Assembly: GCF_000826545.1 (NCBI RefSeq)
Contig: NZ_CDME01000009.1
Coordinates: 1 to 13,440, forward strand
DNA from: Kibdelosporangium sp. MJ126-NF4
Lineage (GTDB): Bacteria > Actinomycetota > Actinomycetes > Mycobacteriales > Pseudonocardiaceae
DNA: 13,440 nucleotides
Direction of reading: 5' to 3'
Both the position numbers and the translations under genes were made by a program. Positions within the stretch are counted from its first letter, which is position 1. Each line of letters begins with the position of its first letter. The notes beneath the pieces were generated by a model. It ran no database searches. It worked only from the letters and a program-made list of their open reading frames with translations, and was not told where the DNA came from. This document shows positions 5,164-13,020 of this stretch, in pieces.

Positions 5164-6759
5164 CTATTTCGGCAGTGTGGTTCGTGCTTGCTGGACGAGC
5201 ACATGCAGGACCGTCTGCGTGCCTGACCGGATCGCGTCGTCGAGCGCGTCGGCCAGATCGGCTGGGTTGTCCACCAGCACGCCCCGGCACCCCTGGCCTG
5301 CCGCCAACGCGCTGAAGTCGAGTCCGCCGAGTTCCACGCCGGGCACACCGGACGCGCCGAGCCGGGCACTGTGATTGCCCACAGCGGCGTATTCGCCGTT
5401 GTCCATCACGATGACAGTCAGCGGCACGGAGTAGCGGGCCGCTGTCCACAACGCCTGGATGCCGTACATGGCTGAGCCATCGCCGATGACCGCCACCACG
5501 GGCCGGTGAGGCGCGGCCATCGCGGCGCCGACCGCGGCGGGCAGTCCATATCCGAGCACGCCACCCGCGCCTGTGAGGAAACCGGTCTCCCGCACGGTGA
5601 TCGGCAGGTACTGGTGCATCGCGGGCCGGTGGCTAGGGGCCTCTTCGACGATCAGGGCGTTTGTCGGCATCGTCTGCCTGAGGGTGTGCAGGACGTAGGC
5701 GCCGCTCATCCGCTCGCCCGGCGCGGGTGGTTCCGGCGCACCGACGGGCTGCCGTACGGGTGGGCGGACAGCGGTGGATTCGGGTACGGCCCGCAACAAA
5801 TGCCGGATTCCCGCGCCTGGCGTCGCGCGCACAGCGATGCCGTGGGGCGCGCGAGCCAGGACCTGTTCGTCGTCGTTGATGAGGATCAGCGGCGGCAACG
5901 CCGGACCGCTCTTCTCGGTCACCACGTGTTCGGTGAACGCCGGGGCACCGATGACGACGACGAGATCGTGTGCGGCGAGCATCTCGGCCAACGGCCGACG
6001 CGCCGCTGGGAGGAATCCGGCGAACAGGTCGTGGTCCTCGGGGAAGGAACACCGGGCGGAGAACGGCGCGGCCCAGACCGGGGCCTGGATCCGTTCGGCC
6101 AGCAGGACCATCTCGGGCACGGCGTGGTCGGCGTCGACAGCGGCACCGACCACGACGACGGGCTGTGCGCTGGCGGCGATCATGGCGGCGGCCGCGTCGA
6201 GCGCGACCGCGTCGGTGAGATCACCGCCGATCCTGGGACGAGGGGGCATCGGCTCGGCTCGCTGCGTCCAGTCGTCTGAGGGGACAGACACCAGCACCGG
6301 GCCGCAGGGTGGCTGAGTCGCCATGTGATAGGCCCTGGCGAACGCGGCGGGCACGTCCTGCGCTCGTGCGGGTTGCACGCTCCATTTGACGTACGGCCGC
6401 GGCAACAGCGTCGGTTCCAGCGCGTTCAGGAACGGGTCGATCGGCAGCAGGGACCGCGCCTGCTGCCCCGCGACCACGATCATCGGCGTGCGGTTGTGGT
6501 GGGCGGTCACGATGCTGCCCATCGCGTGCCCCGTGCCACCGGCGGAATGCAGGTTCACCAGTACCGGAAGACCACTCACCTGCGCGTAGCCGTCCGCCAT
6601 GGCCACCACCACCGACTCCTGCAACCCCAGCACGTAGTCGAAGTCCTCGGGCCAGTCGGCGAGAAACGACACCTCGGTGGATCCGGGATTGCCGAACACG
6701 GTGGTCAGCCGCCAGGCCCGCATCATCTCTCGTACGACGTCCACGACGGTCGGCTCCAC
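5164..6759 (-). CDS. mdlC: Benzoylformate decarboxylase-family ThDP enzyme
   Basis: A 531-residue cytoplasmic enzyme that aligns along its full length with Pseudomonas putida benzoylformate decarboxylase (528 residues, recalled). Such enzymes convert a 2-oxo acid to an aldehyde and CO2 with thiamine diphosphate and Mg2+. All catalytic positions are visible: Ser27 in FGNPGSTE, Glu48 in LQE, His71 in NLHS, His278 in TEHVV (Ser26, Glu47, His70, His281 in the reference). The cofactor motif runs from GDGS (426-429) to DN (453-454). The substrate pocket differs: after NGEY the reference ALRWF reads AVGNH, so Phe464 becomes His463 and Trp463 becomes Asn462, suggesting a different or more polar substrate. 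GTG 6759 is chosen by N-terminal alignment; GAGGGAAGAG lies upstream. Last gene of the ABC operon, 35 bp after the permease. Acetolactate-synthase-like activity is less likely. Confidence 0.88.
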   Translation of the reverse strand: MEPTVVDVVREMMRAWRLTTVFGNPGSTEVSFLADWPEDFDYVLGLQESVVVAMADGYAQVSGLPVLVNLHSAGGTGHAMGSIVTAHHNRTPMIVVAGQQARSLLPIDPFLNALEPTLLPRPYVKWSVQPARAQDVPAAFARAYHMATQPPCGPVLVSVPSDDWTQRAEPMPPRPRIGGDLTDAVALDAAAAMIAASAQPVVVVGAAVDADHAVPEMVLLAERIQAPVWAAPFSARCSFPEDHDLFAGFLPAARRPLAEMLAAHDLVVVIGAPAFTEHVVTEKSGPALPPLILINDDEQVLARAPHGIAVRATPGAGIRHLLRAVPESTAVRPPVRQPVGAPEPPAPGERMSGAYVLHTLRQTMPTNALIVEEAPSHRPAMHQYLPITVRETGFLTGAGGVLGYGLPAAVGAAMAAPHRPVVAVIGDGSAMYGIQALWTAARYSVPLTVIVMDNGEYAAVGNHSARLGASGVPGVELGGLDFSALAAGQGCRGVLVDNPADLADALDDAIRSGTQTVLHVLVQQARTTLPK

Positions 6760-6794
6760 GGCGGTCGACTCTTCCCTCTCGGCGTTCCGGTGTA

Positions 6795-7631
6795 TCAACG
6801 ATCGGCCTGGCCGGTGTACCCGATGTGCCAGGCGAGCACCCGCGCCTCGACCAGGCGCAACAGGGTGTTCAGCACGTAGCCGAGGATGCTGATCATCACG
6901 ATCCACGCCCACATCTCCACCGTGGCGAACTGGTTCTGCGCCTGGGTGAGCCGGAACCCGATCCCACTGCCGGTGCCCACCATCTCGGACACCACCATCA
7001 GGATCATCGCCAGGCCGAGGCTCATCCGCAGCCCGTTGACGATCCTGGGCCCCGCGGCGGGGACGACCACCAGCATGATCCACTGTGGACGGCTGATCCG
7101 GAACGCTCGCGCGGTGTCGGTCTGCACGTCGTTCACCGCACGCGCGCCGTCGATGGTGTTCAGCAGGATCGGCCAGATCGAGCCCCACAGGATGATCGCG
7201 GTCTCCACCGTCGACCCGATCCCGAAGATCAGCAGGAACACCGGCAGCAGCAGCGTCGCCGGTGTGGCCCTGGCCAGGAACAGCACCAGTGACGCGTAGG
7301 CGGTGGCGGTCAGCGACCGTCCCAACGCCAGCCCGGCCGGGATCCCGACCAGCGCGGCCAGCAGCCAGCCGGTGAGCAGCCTGCCGACACTTGGCAGGAT
7401 GTCGGTGGTCCACGCGTCGGCGCCGGAGAACCAGATGTGCCACGCGGTGTCCGCGATCATCGCCGGAGTGGGAAAGTACGGATGCCCGACGGCAGCGGTC
7501 ACCAGCTGCCACACGCCTACCAGTACCAGCGCGGCCAGCCAGCTCAGCGCAGTGACCCGCAGCTTGCTCGTGCCCGCGTGGCGGCGTGGCCGCCGGGGTT
7601 GCCGCTCGGGTGGTGACATCGTGACGGTCAC
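6795..7631 (-). CDS. ABC transporter permease, SsuC/TauC type (second permease)
   Basis: A 278-residue inner-membrane permease of the nitrate/sulfonate/taurine importer class. After a basic N-terminus (about residues 1-25, rich in Arg) there is a first TM (SWLAALVLVGVWQLVTAA), then about five more. The cytoplasmic coupling loop around TDTARAFRISRPQWIMLVVVPAAGPRI is the EAA-type segment that docks on an ATPase. The GTG start at 7631 overlaps the stop of the preceding permease gene (GTGA), implying translational coupling; GGGAGGGG lies just upstream. An ATG at 7619 is a possible but less well spaced alternative. It probably pairs with the first permease as a heterodimer. No ATPase gene follows; the decarboxylase comes next. 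Confidence 0.9.
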   Translation of the reverse strand: MTVTMSPPERQPRRPRRHAGTSKLRVTALSWLAALVLVGVWQLVTAAVGHPYFPTPAMIADTAWHIWFSGADAWTTDILPSVGRLLTGWLLAALVGIPAGLALGRSLTATAYASLVLFLARATPATLLLPVFLLIFGIGSTVETAIILWGSIWPILLNTIDGARAVNDVQTDTARAFRISRPQWIMLVVVPAAGPRIVNGLRMSLGLAMILMVVSEMVGTGSGIGFRLTQAQNQFATVEMWAWIVMISILGYVLNTLLRLVEARVLAWHIGYTGQADR

Positions 7632-8395
7632 ACCGCCCCTCCCGCCGGCGCCCAGTGCAGCCATTTCTTCTGCGCGGCAAGGATTCCCAGGTTGGCGAGC
7701 TGTCCGACCAGGCCGGTGAACGCGGCTCCGGCGAGAACGATGTCCATCCGGCCCAGCGCCCGGCCGGACACCGCCACCAGTTGGCCGACACCGATACCGC
7801 CGCCCACAACGTACTCCGTGCTGACCACGACCACGAGCGCGACCGCCGCGGACAACCGGATCCCGGTCAGCACGTACGGCGCGATGCTCGGCAAGGTCAC
7901 ACCCAGCAGCATCCATCGCCGGGAGGTGCCGAAGGCCCTGGCGGCGTCCCGCCGGGCCGGGTCGATCTCGCCCACCGCGTGCCGGGTGTTGAGCATGATC
8001 GGCCACAGCGCCGCGAACGCGGCGACAGTGATCTTGGTGGCCGCACCACTGCCGACGATCAGTGTCGCGAGGGGGACCAGAGCGACAGCGGGCAACGGGC
8101 GCAGGAACTCCACGGCCACCCCGGTGAACGTCCGCAGGGACCGAACCGAGCCCAGCACGAGTCCCAGCGGCACAGCGATCATCACCGCCAGCAGCAACGC
8201 GATCAGCCACGACAACAAGGTGGACACCGCGGCGACCGCGAAGGACGTGTCCCCCAGCAGGGCGCCGAGCTGAGTGACCACTCGGGACGGTGGCGGTACG
8301 ACGTCGTGGTCGAGCACACCGGTAACGCTGAGCCCCTCCCAGAGCAGCAGTGCGACGAGCAAGCCCGCCACACTGCGCAGGGGAGATCGAATCAA
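7628..8395 (-). CDS. ABC transporter permease, SsuC/TauC type (first permease)
   Basis: A 255-residue permease with about six TM segments, starting IRSPLRSVAGLLVALLLWEGL and containing the periplasmic VPPPSRVVTQL segment typical of SsuC/TauC/NMT1-system permeases. The EAA-type loop is RRDAARAFGTSRRWMLLGVTLPSIAPY. The start is TTG at 8395, 2 bp after the lipoprotein gene's stop; only a weak G-rich sequence (GGGGCC) precedes it, so translation probably depends on coupling to the upstream gene. It overlaps the next permease by 4 bp. It shares family but not close sequence with that permease, as expected for paralogues in a heterodimeric channel. Confidence 0.9.
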   Translation of the reverse strand: MIRSPLRSVAGLLVALLLWEGLSVTGVLDHDVVPPPSRVVTQLGALLGDTSFAVAAVSTLLSWLIALLLAVMIAVPLGLVLGSVRSLRTFTGVAVEFLRPLPAVALVPLATLIVGSGAATKITVAAFAALWPIMLNTRHAVGEIDPARRDAARAFGTSRRWMLLGVTLPSIAPYVLTGIRLSAAVALVVVVSTEYVVGGGIGVGQLVAVSGRALGRMDIVLAGAAFTGLVGQLANLGILAAQKKWLHWAPAGGAV

Positions 8396-8397
8396 GG

Positions 8398-9387
8398 TCA
8401 GGCCCCAGTCGGGGTCGGCAGCACGAGCCGGTCGACGTCGATCTGCGCCGTGAGCGCCGCCTGGCTGCGCATCAGGTTCGGCACCCGCTCCAGCCGGGTG
8501 GACGAGTTGCTGGTGGGGAACGTGTCCAGCTGCAACAGCATGACCTCTTTCCGGTCGATCTTGACGAGGCCGGGCAGCACGTTGGCGAGTTCGTCCCGGC
8601 TCGCCGCGTCGACCTGTGCGGAGACCATGGCCCGCTGGAAGGCTTTGACCTTGTCCTGGTTCTTCTCAGCCCATTCGCGCTTGGCCACCCAGCCTGCCAG
8701 CGGGAACTGCGCGGTCGAACCTGCGACGATCGGCATGACCGACGTCAGTCCGTGCTGCTGCTGCGCCTGGGTCAGGTAGGGCTCGATCACCACACCTGCG
8801 GAGATCTGTCCCTTGGCGATCGCCTGGCCGACGTCGGGGAACTGCACAGGGAGGTACTTTATCGCGCTCTGGTCGATGTTGTGGTCGGTCAGCGTCGCGC
8901 GGACCAGCAGCTCGTTCACGCTGCCTGCCGCGTGAATGCCGATGTTCTTGCCTTTGAGGTCCGTCGGCGACTTGATGTCCTTGCTCACCAACAGCTGACA
9001 GGACTGCTCGGTGGCCTCGTTCGCGTCCACGACGACGACCAGGTCGAACGTTTTCTTCTCCAGCCCCTGGAACAGGGACACGTAATTCAGCACGCACATG
9101 TCGATCTTGCCGCTGAGCATGGCGGTCACCGCGACCGGACCCGCACCGAAGATCTCGGACGTGATGGAGATGCCCTGCTTGGCGAAGTACCCCTTGGTCT
9201 CCGCGAGCTTGGCGGACGCGGCCACCGTGGTGGCCTGCATGCCCAGGCGCACTTCGCCGACCTGCGCGGGAGGTGCTCCCGCGTTCGTCGGCGATCCGTT
9301 GAGCAGGCCACAACCGGAAAGGCCCGCACCGACAGCAGTCATACCTGTGCCCACAAGGAAATTCCGACGAGACAATCTACCGGGCAT
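8398..9387 (-). CDS. Tat-exported substrate-binding lipoprotein, NMT1/SsuA/TauA family
   Basis: A 329-residue extracytoplasmic binding protein. Residues 5-11 (LSRRNFL) are a twin-arginine motif and residues 23-26 (LSGC) a lipobox, so it should be exported folded by Tat and anchored by a lipid on Cys26. The mature part has the NMT1/SsuA pattern: VRLGMQATTVAASAKLAETKGYFAKQGI, then GKIDMCVLNY, DLKGKNIGIHAAGSVNELLVR, and AIAKGQISAGVVIEPYLTQA. This family binds nitrate, sulfonates, taurine, aromatic carboxylates or pyrimidine precursors; which one cannot be told here. The co-transcribed decarboxylase favours a 2-oxo acid or a precursor of one, by inference only. ATG 9387 has CGGAG 7 nt upstream. 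It is the first gene of the operon and 2 bp ahead of the permease gene. Confidence 0.92.
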   Translation of the reverse strand: MPGRLSRRNFLVGTGMTAVGAGLSGCGLLNGSPTNAGAPPAQVGEVRLGMQATTVAASAKLAETKGYFAKQGISITSEIFGAGPVAVTAMLSGKIDMCVLNYVSLFQGLEKKTFDLVVVVDANEATEQSCQLLVSKDIKSPTDLKGKNIGIHAAGSVNELLVRATLTDHNIDQSAIKYLPVQFPDVGQAIAKGQISAGVVIEPYLTQAQQQHGLTSVMPIVAGSTAQFPLAGWVAKREWAEKNQDKVKAFQRAMVSAQVDAASRDELANVLPGLVKIDRKEVMLLQLDTFPTSNSSTRLERVPNLMRSQAALTAQIDVDRLVLPTPTGA

Positions 9388-9439
9388 CGGGCGACTCCGA
9401 GAATTGCGTGGGTGGGGAGGCGATGCGTGTGATCACTGT

Positions 9440-9459
9440 GGACACTGACGGACACTGAC
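9440..9459. promoter_or_regulatory. Head-to-tail 10-bp repeat upstream of the lipoprotein gene
   Basis: GGACACTGAC is present twice without gap (9440-9449, 9450-9459), and a partial version (GATCACTGTG) precedes it. At 53-72 bp upstream of the ATG it sits where an activator or repressor could bind as a tandem dimer. No known regulator is assigned. Confidence 0.45.
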
Positions 9460-9627
9460 ATCACTTCGGCGGTTGCCCCTGCCGACGGCCCTGCCCGGCC
9501 GACAGCCTTGCCAAGCCCGAGCGTGCTCGAACCACGCGTCGCACTCGCGGTATACCGTTGCCAGCAACCATGATCACATCGCCATGAGACATCCTTGGCC
9601 CGCACGTAGCCGAAGTGAAGACCCCAG

Positions 9628-9639
9628 TGGAATATTCCA
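9628..9639. promoter_or_regulatory. Perfect 12-bp palindrome, possible operator
   Basis: TGGAATATTCCA is a perfect dyad about 240 bp upstream of the lipoprotein start. TGGAA/TTCCA half-sites occur in IclR-type operators, so an IclR-like regulator of this catabolic operon is possible. No such regulator is encoded in the window, and a palindrome of this length can also arise by chance. Confidence 0.35.
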
Positions 9640-9931
9640 ACCGGCCATTCCGGCGCACACCGGCCACGATTGATTAGCCCTGCTAACCAGCATGCTCACC
9701 CGATCATCCGACATCTGGGCGGTCCCGGGTGCCTCCGGTCGGACGCTCCGGATGGCGCACCAACCCGATCACTGGGACACGCGTTGACCAGCGACAAACA
9801 CGCCGTGAACCACCGTGACGGGTCTTCGCGGTCGATAACTTGGCCGATAAGGCTGCCTGTTGGCGATTCCCTCACATTGCCCGGTTCAGGTAGCGCAGGA
9901 CGGCGAGGACTTCATCTGCGGGAAAGGGCGG

Positions 9932-10354
9932 TCAGTGCGCCTCGGCGTGGCTTTCGGCAACGGACAGGCCGCGCATCCGCCCTTCGATGATCGCCCAGAA
10001 CCGGGGGCACTTCATGTGATCGTCGGCCGGGCACTGCCGACCGTGTTCGAGCGCGGCGCGAGCCACCTCGATGCGACGCTGCCGGTCCGCCAGTTCGGCC
10101 AGCTTGTCGTCGATCATCCCGTGTCGCTGTTCCCGTTCGCCCGCGACGAAACTCCCGATCTCGGCCAGTGAGAACCCGAGCTCGCGGAAGAAGAGGATCA
10201 GGCCGACATCCCGGACCGCCGACGCTGCGTACCGCCGTCGCCCCGCTGTCCGGGCCTCCGGTGGGACCAGTCCGAGCTCGTCGTAGTACCGCAGCGTGGT
10301 CGCGGGCACGCCGGTCTGGTCGCTGAGCTCACCGATGGACAACAACGTCGACAT
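9932..10354 (-). CDS. MerR-family transcriptional regulator
   Basis: A 140-residue protein. Residues 5-72 are the MerR winged-helix domain: LSIGELSDQTGVPATTLRYYDELGLV, then GRRRYAASAVRDVGLILFFRELGFSLAEIGSFV. A helical dimerisation segment follows (MIDDKLAELADRQRRIEVARAALEHG). The C-terminus has two Cys and neighbouring His/Asp residues in CPADDHMKCPRFW, a pattern seen in actinobacterial MerR relatives; whether it binds metal or senses redox or thiol stress is not known. ATG 10354 directly follows the shared dyad, and a TAGACT -10 box on this strand (10369 to 10364) would give a leader of only a few bases. It is divergent from the methyltransferase gene, which is its likely target. Confidence 0.9.
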   Translation of the reverse strand: MSTLLSIGELSDQTGVPATTLRYYDELGLVPPEARTAGRRRYAASAVRDVGLILFFRELGFSLAEIGSFVAGEREQRHGMIDDKLAELADRQRRIEVARAALEHGRQCPADDHMKCPRFWAIIEGRMRGLSVAESHAEAH

Positions 10355-10385
10355 TTGACTTCGAGTCTACTCGAAGTGCTTGGCT
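10355..10385. promoter_or_regulatory. Shared divergent promoter with perfect MerR-type dyad
   Basis: ACTTCGAGT and ACTCGAAGT, separated by CT, form a perfect dyad at 10358-10377. On the plus strand TTGACT (10355-10360) is followed after 19 bp by TTGGCT (10380-10385), the stretched spacer that MerR proteins act on; transcription would begin near the ATG at 10392. On the minus strand TAGACT lies within the dyad just before the regulator's ATG. The plus-strand -10 box is a poor match, so the exact promoter is inferred; the dyad is seen directly. Confidence 0.7.
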
Positions 10386-10391
10386 CGGCCG

Positions 10392-11045
10392 ATGGACATC
10401 AAGGAGAGGCTGACGGAGCGGGTCCTGCGGTGGTGGGCTCCTCGTGGTGGGCTGGCGCAGTTCCACCGGCCGACCGGGGTCGTCGGGCACGTGGCCGGGT
10501 GGATCATGGGCCGACGCTCGTCGAACGTGGCACGCAATCGTTGGGCGGTGGGACTTCTCGACGTCCAGCCGACTGACCGCGTGATCGAGCTCGGCTGCGG
10601 TCCGGGTGTGGCCGTCGCCGCTCTCGCCGCCAGGGCGACCCGGGGACTGGTGGTCGGCGTCGACCATTCACAGGTGGTGATCGGCCAGGCCCGGCGCCGC
10701 AACAGGGCTGCCGTGCGGGCCGGACGGGTGTGTCTGGTCCACACGCCGGTCGAGCGTCTCGCCATCAGTGACGGGCCGTTCGACGCCGCACTCGCGGTCA
10801 ACACCGTCGGCATGTGGCCCGAACCCACCGCCCGGCTACGCGACATCGCACGGTTGTTGCGCCCTGGCGGGCGCATCGCCGTGGTGTCCCAGCCGCGCTG
10901 TCCCGGTGCCACCGCGGCCACTTCGGCGGAGGCCGCCAGCAAGCTGGCAGACCTGGTGGCCGAAGCCGGGTTCGAGCACCTCCGCACCGAGATGCTCGAT
11001 CTCGACCCGCCGGTGGCGTGTGTCATCGGGTTCAGGGATTCCTGA
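10392..11045 (+). CDS. Class I SAM-dependent methyltransferase
   Basis: A 217-residue cytosolic protein with a Rossmann-type methyltransferase fold. Motif I, VIELGCGPGVAVAAL, is at about residues 60-74; an acidic strand end (VVGVDHSQVVIGQARRRN) follows; the post-motif segment FDAALAVNTVGMWPEP and LLRPGGRIAVVSQP correspond to later motifs. The N-terminal 45 residues (WWAPRGGLAQFHRPTG, then VAGWIMGRRSSNVARNRWAVGLL) match small actinobacterial methyltransferases often annotated only as class I. The substrate is unknown. ATG 10392 is favoured over an in-frame TTG at 10380 because the predicted MerR promoter overlaps that TTG and would start the mRNA at about 10392, making it leaderless; there is no Shine-Dalgarno sequence. 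Control by the divergent MerR protein is likely, so the enzyme may modify a stress compound or toxic metabolite. Confidence 0.87.
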   Translation: MDIKERLTERVLRWWAPRGGLAQFHRPTGVVGHVAGWIMGRRSSNVARNRWAVGLLDVQPTDRVIELGCGPGVAVAALAARATRGLVVGVDHSQVVIGQARRRNRAAVRAGRVCLVHTPVERLAISDGPFDAALAVNTVGMWPEPTARLRDIARLLRPGGRIAVVSQPRCPGATAATSAEAASKLADLVAEAGFEHLRTEMLDLDPPVACVIGFRDS

Positions 11046-11048
11046 GAA

Positions 11049-11087
11049 CCGGGCGGCTGTCGGCCTGGTTCGCCGACAGCCACCCGG
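11049..11087. terminator. Bidirectional hairpin between convergent genes
   Basis: GGCTGTCGGC (11055-11064) pairs perfectly with GCCGACAGCC (11072-11081) around a 7-nt loop. CCGGG (11049-11053) and CCCGG (11083-11087) extend the stem after one mismatch. It lies 3 bp after the methyltransferase stop and 22 bp beyond the peptidase stop. There is no U tract, as is common for actinobacterial terminator hairpins. Confidence 0.75.
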
Positions 11088-11108
11088 AATCACGCCTGGG
11101 ACATCAGG

Positions 11109-12842
11109 TCAGCAGGCACCCTGGTCCTGCCAGACCGCCCACGAACTCGGCGCGCCCGGCTCCGCGCCGGACGAGTACCACGTGGACTTGTACTTGTGAC
11201 TGTTGTGCGACACCAGGTCGTCCGGCACATAGGACGCCGTGGCGCTCCACGCCTGAACACCGCCGCAGCCGGTGCCACCGCCGGTCACGGTCAACGAGTA
11301 CGTCGCCGTCCGGGTTACCGAACCGACGCCTGTCACAGTGATCGAGTAAGCGCCCGCCGTCGTCGTCGGGTCGACCGTGACGGTCGCCGTGGACGACGAT
11401 CCGGACTGCACACTCGCCGGGTTGAACGACACACTGACCCCGGTGGGCTGCCCTGCGGCGGACAGCGTGACGTTCTGCGCCGCACCGGAGATGGTCGCGG
11501 TGTTCACCGTGAACGTGGCCGAGTTGCCGACCTCGACCGAACCCGAGGACGGGTTCAGCGACACCGCGAAGTCCGGGTCAGTCGAGTCCCTGGTGACGGT
11601 CAGGCCGTAGCTCGCCGTACGCACCTGGGCGCCCGTGCCCGTCACCGTGAGCTGTGACGTGCCAGCGGATGCCGACGAGTTGACCGTGACCGTCGCCGTG
11701 GATGACGAACCGGACTGCACACTCGCCGGGTTGAACGACACACTGACGCCGCCGGGCAGGTTCGACGCGGCCAGCGTGACGTTCTGCGGCGAACCGGACG
11801 TGGTGGTCGTGTTCACGGTGAACGTGCCGGTGGTGCCAGCCTTGACCGAGCCGGACGCAGGGGACAGCGACACCGAGAAGTCGTTCTGCGGCGTCTCGCT
11901 GACTGCCTGCTTCCAGATGGTGTACGCGACACCGTCCGCCGACCGGTCCAACGCGGTGGCGTTGATGTTACTGGTCGTGTCGCACCGGCTGTGGTAGCAC
12001 GGGTCGTAGGCGGCACCGGCCGAGCCGCCCCACTTCTGCGCCTGGCCGCTGGTCTTGCGGGCCGACGCGCCCGTGGCGTACCCGGAGGACGGGATCCCCG
12101 CCTGCTGGAAGGAGTAGTCGTCGGAACGACCGGCGCCCTCGACGTTCTCCTCCGGCGCAAGGTTCAGCGACTGCCAGTACTCGCGCAGCGGAGCCGCCGC
12201 CGCGGTGTTGATGTTGTTGACGAAGTAACCGGCGTTGGTGGACGCGACCATGTCGAAGTTGTAATACGCCTTGATCGCCGTCCGCTGGGCACCGGACAGT
12301 TGGCCGACGTAGAACTCGGAGCCGTTGAGGCCCTGTTCCTCGTCGGTCCACCAGGCGAACCGGACGTGCTTGGTCATCGTCGGCTTCTGCGCGGCGAGCT
12401 GGAGGGCGTTCTCCAGCAGGACCCCCGAGCCCGAGCCGTTGTCGTTGATGCCGGGACCGGCGGACACGCCGTCCAGGTGCGCGCCGAACATGACGGTCTG
12501 GTTGGCGTCACCGCCTGGCCAGTCCGCGATCAGGTTGTTCGACACGTAGGTGCAGGTGGTGCACCGCTGCTCGACGACCGTGTATCCGGCCGTCTGGAGC
12601 TTGCCCTTGATGTACGCGAGCGACTGGGTGTAGCCAGCGCTGCCCGCGCGACGGTGGCCGCCGTTGCTTGTGGCGAAGGCGTTGAACTGGGTCAGGTGGC
12701 TCTGCACCGCTGCCACGTCGATGTTCGGGGCCGCGAGCGCCGTCACGGCGGGCTGCTGGACTTCGGTCGCCAGCGCGGGCCCCACGGACGTGGTCACCCA
12801 GGCTAGGGCCGCTAACGCGACCGCCAGGGTCTTGTGCTTCAT
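11109..12842 (-). CDS. Secreted M28 aminopeptidase with two Ig-like repeats and a chitin-binding-type module
   Basis: A 577-residue secreted zinc aminopeptidase. Residues 1-25 are a Sec signal peptide ending ALA. Residues about 38-316 align without gaps to Streptomyces griseus aminopeptidase (recalled), offset 37. Zinc ligands His122, Asp134 (bridging), Glu169, Asp197 and His284, catalytic base Glu168, Tyr283, Arg239 and the Cys282/Cys287 pair are all present. One change is SDD at 240-242 where relatives have SDH. An extra CTTC at 94-97 may form a disulfide. Residues about 321-417 and 424-521 are two Ig-like repeats sharing [17 protein letters not shown]. The last 53 residues ([18 protein letters not shown], then SSWAVW) are a CBM5/12-type module, suggesting anchoring to chitin or another polysaccharide. 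ATG 12842 has an ideal AAGGAG. It should release N-terminal residues from peptides in the extracellular space; a DasR-like site upstream hints at control by N-acetylglucosamine. Confidence 0.95.
   Translation of the reverse strand: MKHKTLAVALAALAWVTTSVGPALATEVQQPAVTALAAPNIDVAAVQSHLTQFNAFATSNGGHRRAGSAGYTQSLAYIKGKLQTAGYTVVEQRCTTCTYVSNNLIADWPGGDANQTVMFGAHLDGVSAGPGINDNGSGSGVLLENALQLAAQKPTMTKHVRFAWWTDEEQGLNGSEFYVGQLSGAQRTAIKAYYNFDMVASTNAGYFVNNINTAAAAPLREYWQSLNLAPEENVEGAGRSDDYSFQQAGIPSSGYATGASARKTSGQAQKWGGSAGAAYDPCYHSRCDTTSNINATALDRSADGVAYTIWKQAVSETPQNDFSVSLSPASGSVKAGTTGTFTVNTTTTSGSPQNVTLAASNLPGGVSVSFNPASVQSGSSSTATVTVNSSASAGTSQLTVTGTGAQVRTASYGLTVTRDSTDPDFAVSLNPSSGSVEVGNSATFTVNTATISGAAQNVTLSAAGQPTGVSVSFNPASVQSGSSSTATVTVDPTTTAGAYSITVTGVGSVTRTATYSLTVTGGGTGCGGVQAWSATASYVPDDLVSHNSHKYKSTWYSSGAEPGAPSSWAVWQDQGAC
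11373..11438. repeat. Intragenic direct repeat, copy 1 (peptidase Ig-like domain 2)
   Basis: The 66-bp stretch here is nearly identical to 11682-11747, exactly 309 bp (103 codons) away. It encodes [17 protein letters not shown] in each Ig-like repeat. The few differences are mainly silent (CGG/CGC-type third positions), which points to a recent domain duplication or gene conversion. Confidence 0.9.
11682..11747. repeat. Intragenic direct repeat, copy 2 (peptidase Ig-like domain 1)
   Basis: Partner of 11373-11438 in the same frame and orientation. The nucleotide identity of this block is clearly higher than that of the rest of the two domains. Confidence 0.9.
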
Positions 12843-12848
12843 CCGATG

Positions 12849-12854
12849 CTCCTT
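12849..12854 (-). promoter_or_regulatory. Strong ribosome binding site of the peptidase gene
   Basis: AAGGAG on the minus strand, 6 nt before the ATG at 12842, settles the start codon. Confidence 0.85.
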
Positions 12855-13020
12855 GGAAGGCAGGGAAAGCTGGCCGCTCCCCGCCCCGCAGCAAGGTGTG
12901 ACTCCACGTTCGGGGTGCGGCCGAACCTGCGAAGCGTCGCACCACGAGGGCCGCGAAAATTAGGGCTTCCGGTAGGTACCGCGAACGACGTTGTGCGGCA
13001 ACACTTCAAGGTTGGCCGTA

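Larger units (their letters stand above)
9388..9931. other. 544-bp intergenic region upstream of the ABC/decarboxylase operon
   Basis: This separates the lipoprotein gene (start 9387) from the stop of the MerR gene. Short open frames here lack ribosome binding sites and family resemblance. It contains a 10-bp tandem repeat (9440-9459) and a 12-bp palindrome (9628-9639). On the minus strand TATACC (9551-9556 region) could be a -10 box, without a good -35 partner. It presumably carries the operon promoter and, at its right end, any terminator of the MerR transcript. Confidence 0.5.

Noticed and set aside
6760..7809. Single 881-residue fusion upstream of the decarboxylase
   Set aside because: The first 350 codons are an out-of-frame reading of the permease gene. 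The decarboxylase N-terminus aligns from GTG 6759, and the permease frame is intact and well conserved.
9473..9990. Small open frames between the lipoprotein gene and the MerR gene
   Set aside because: No ribosome binding sites, poor codon-position bias and no recognisable protein; one runs antisense into the MerR gene.
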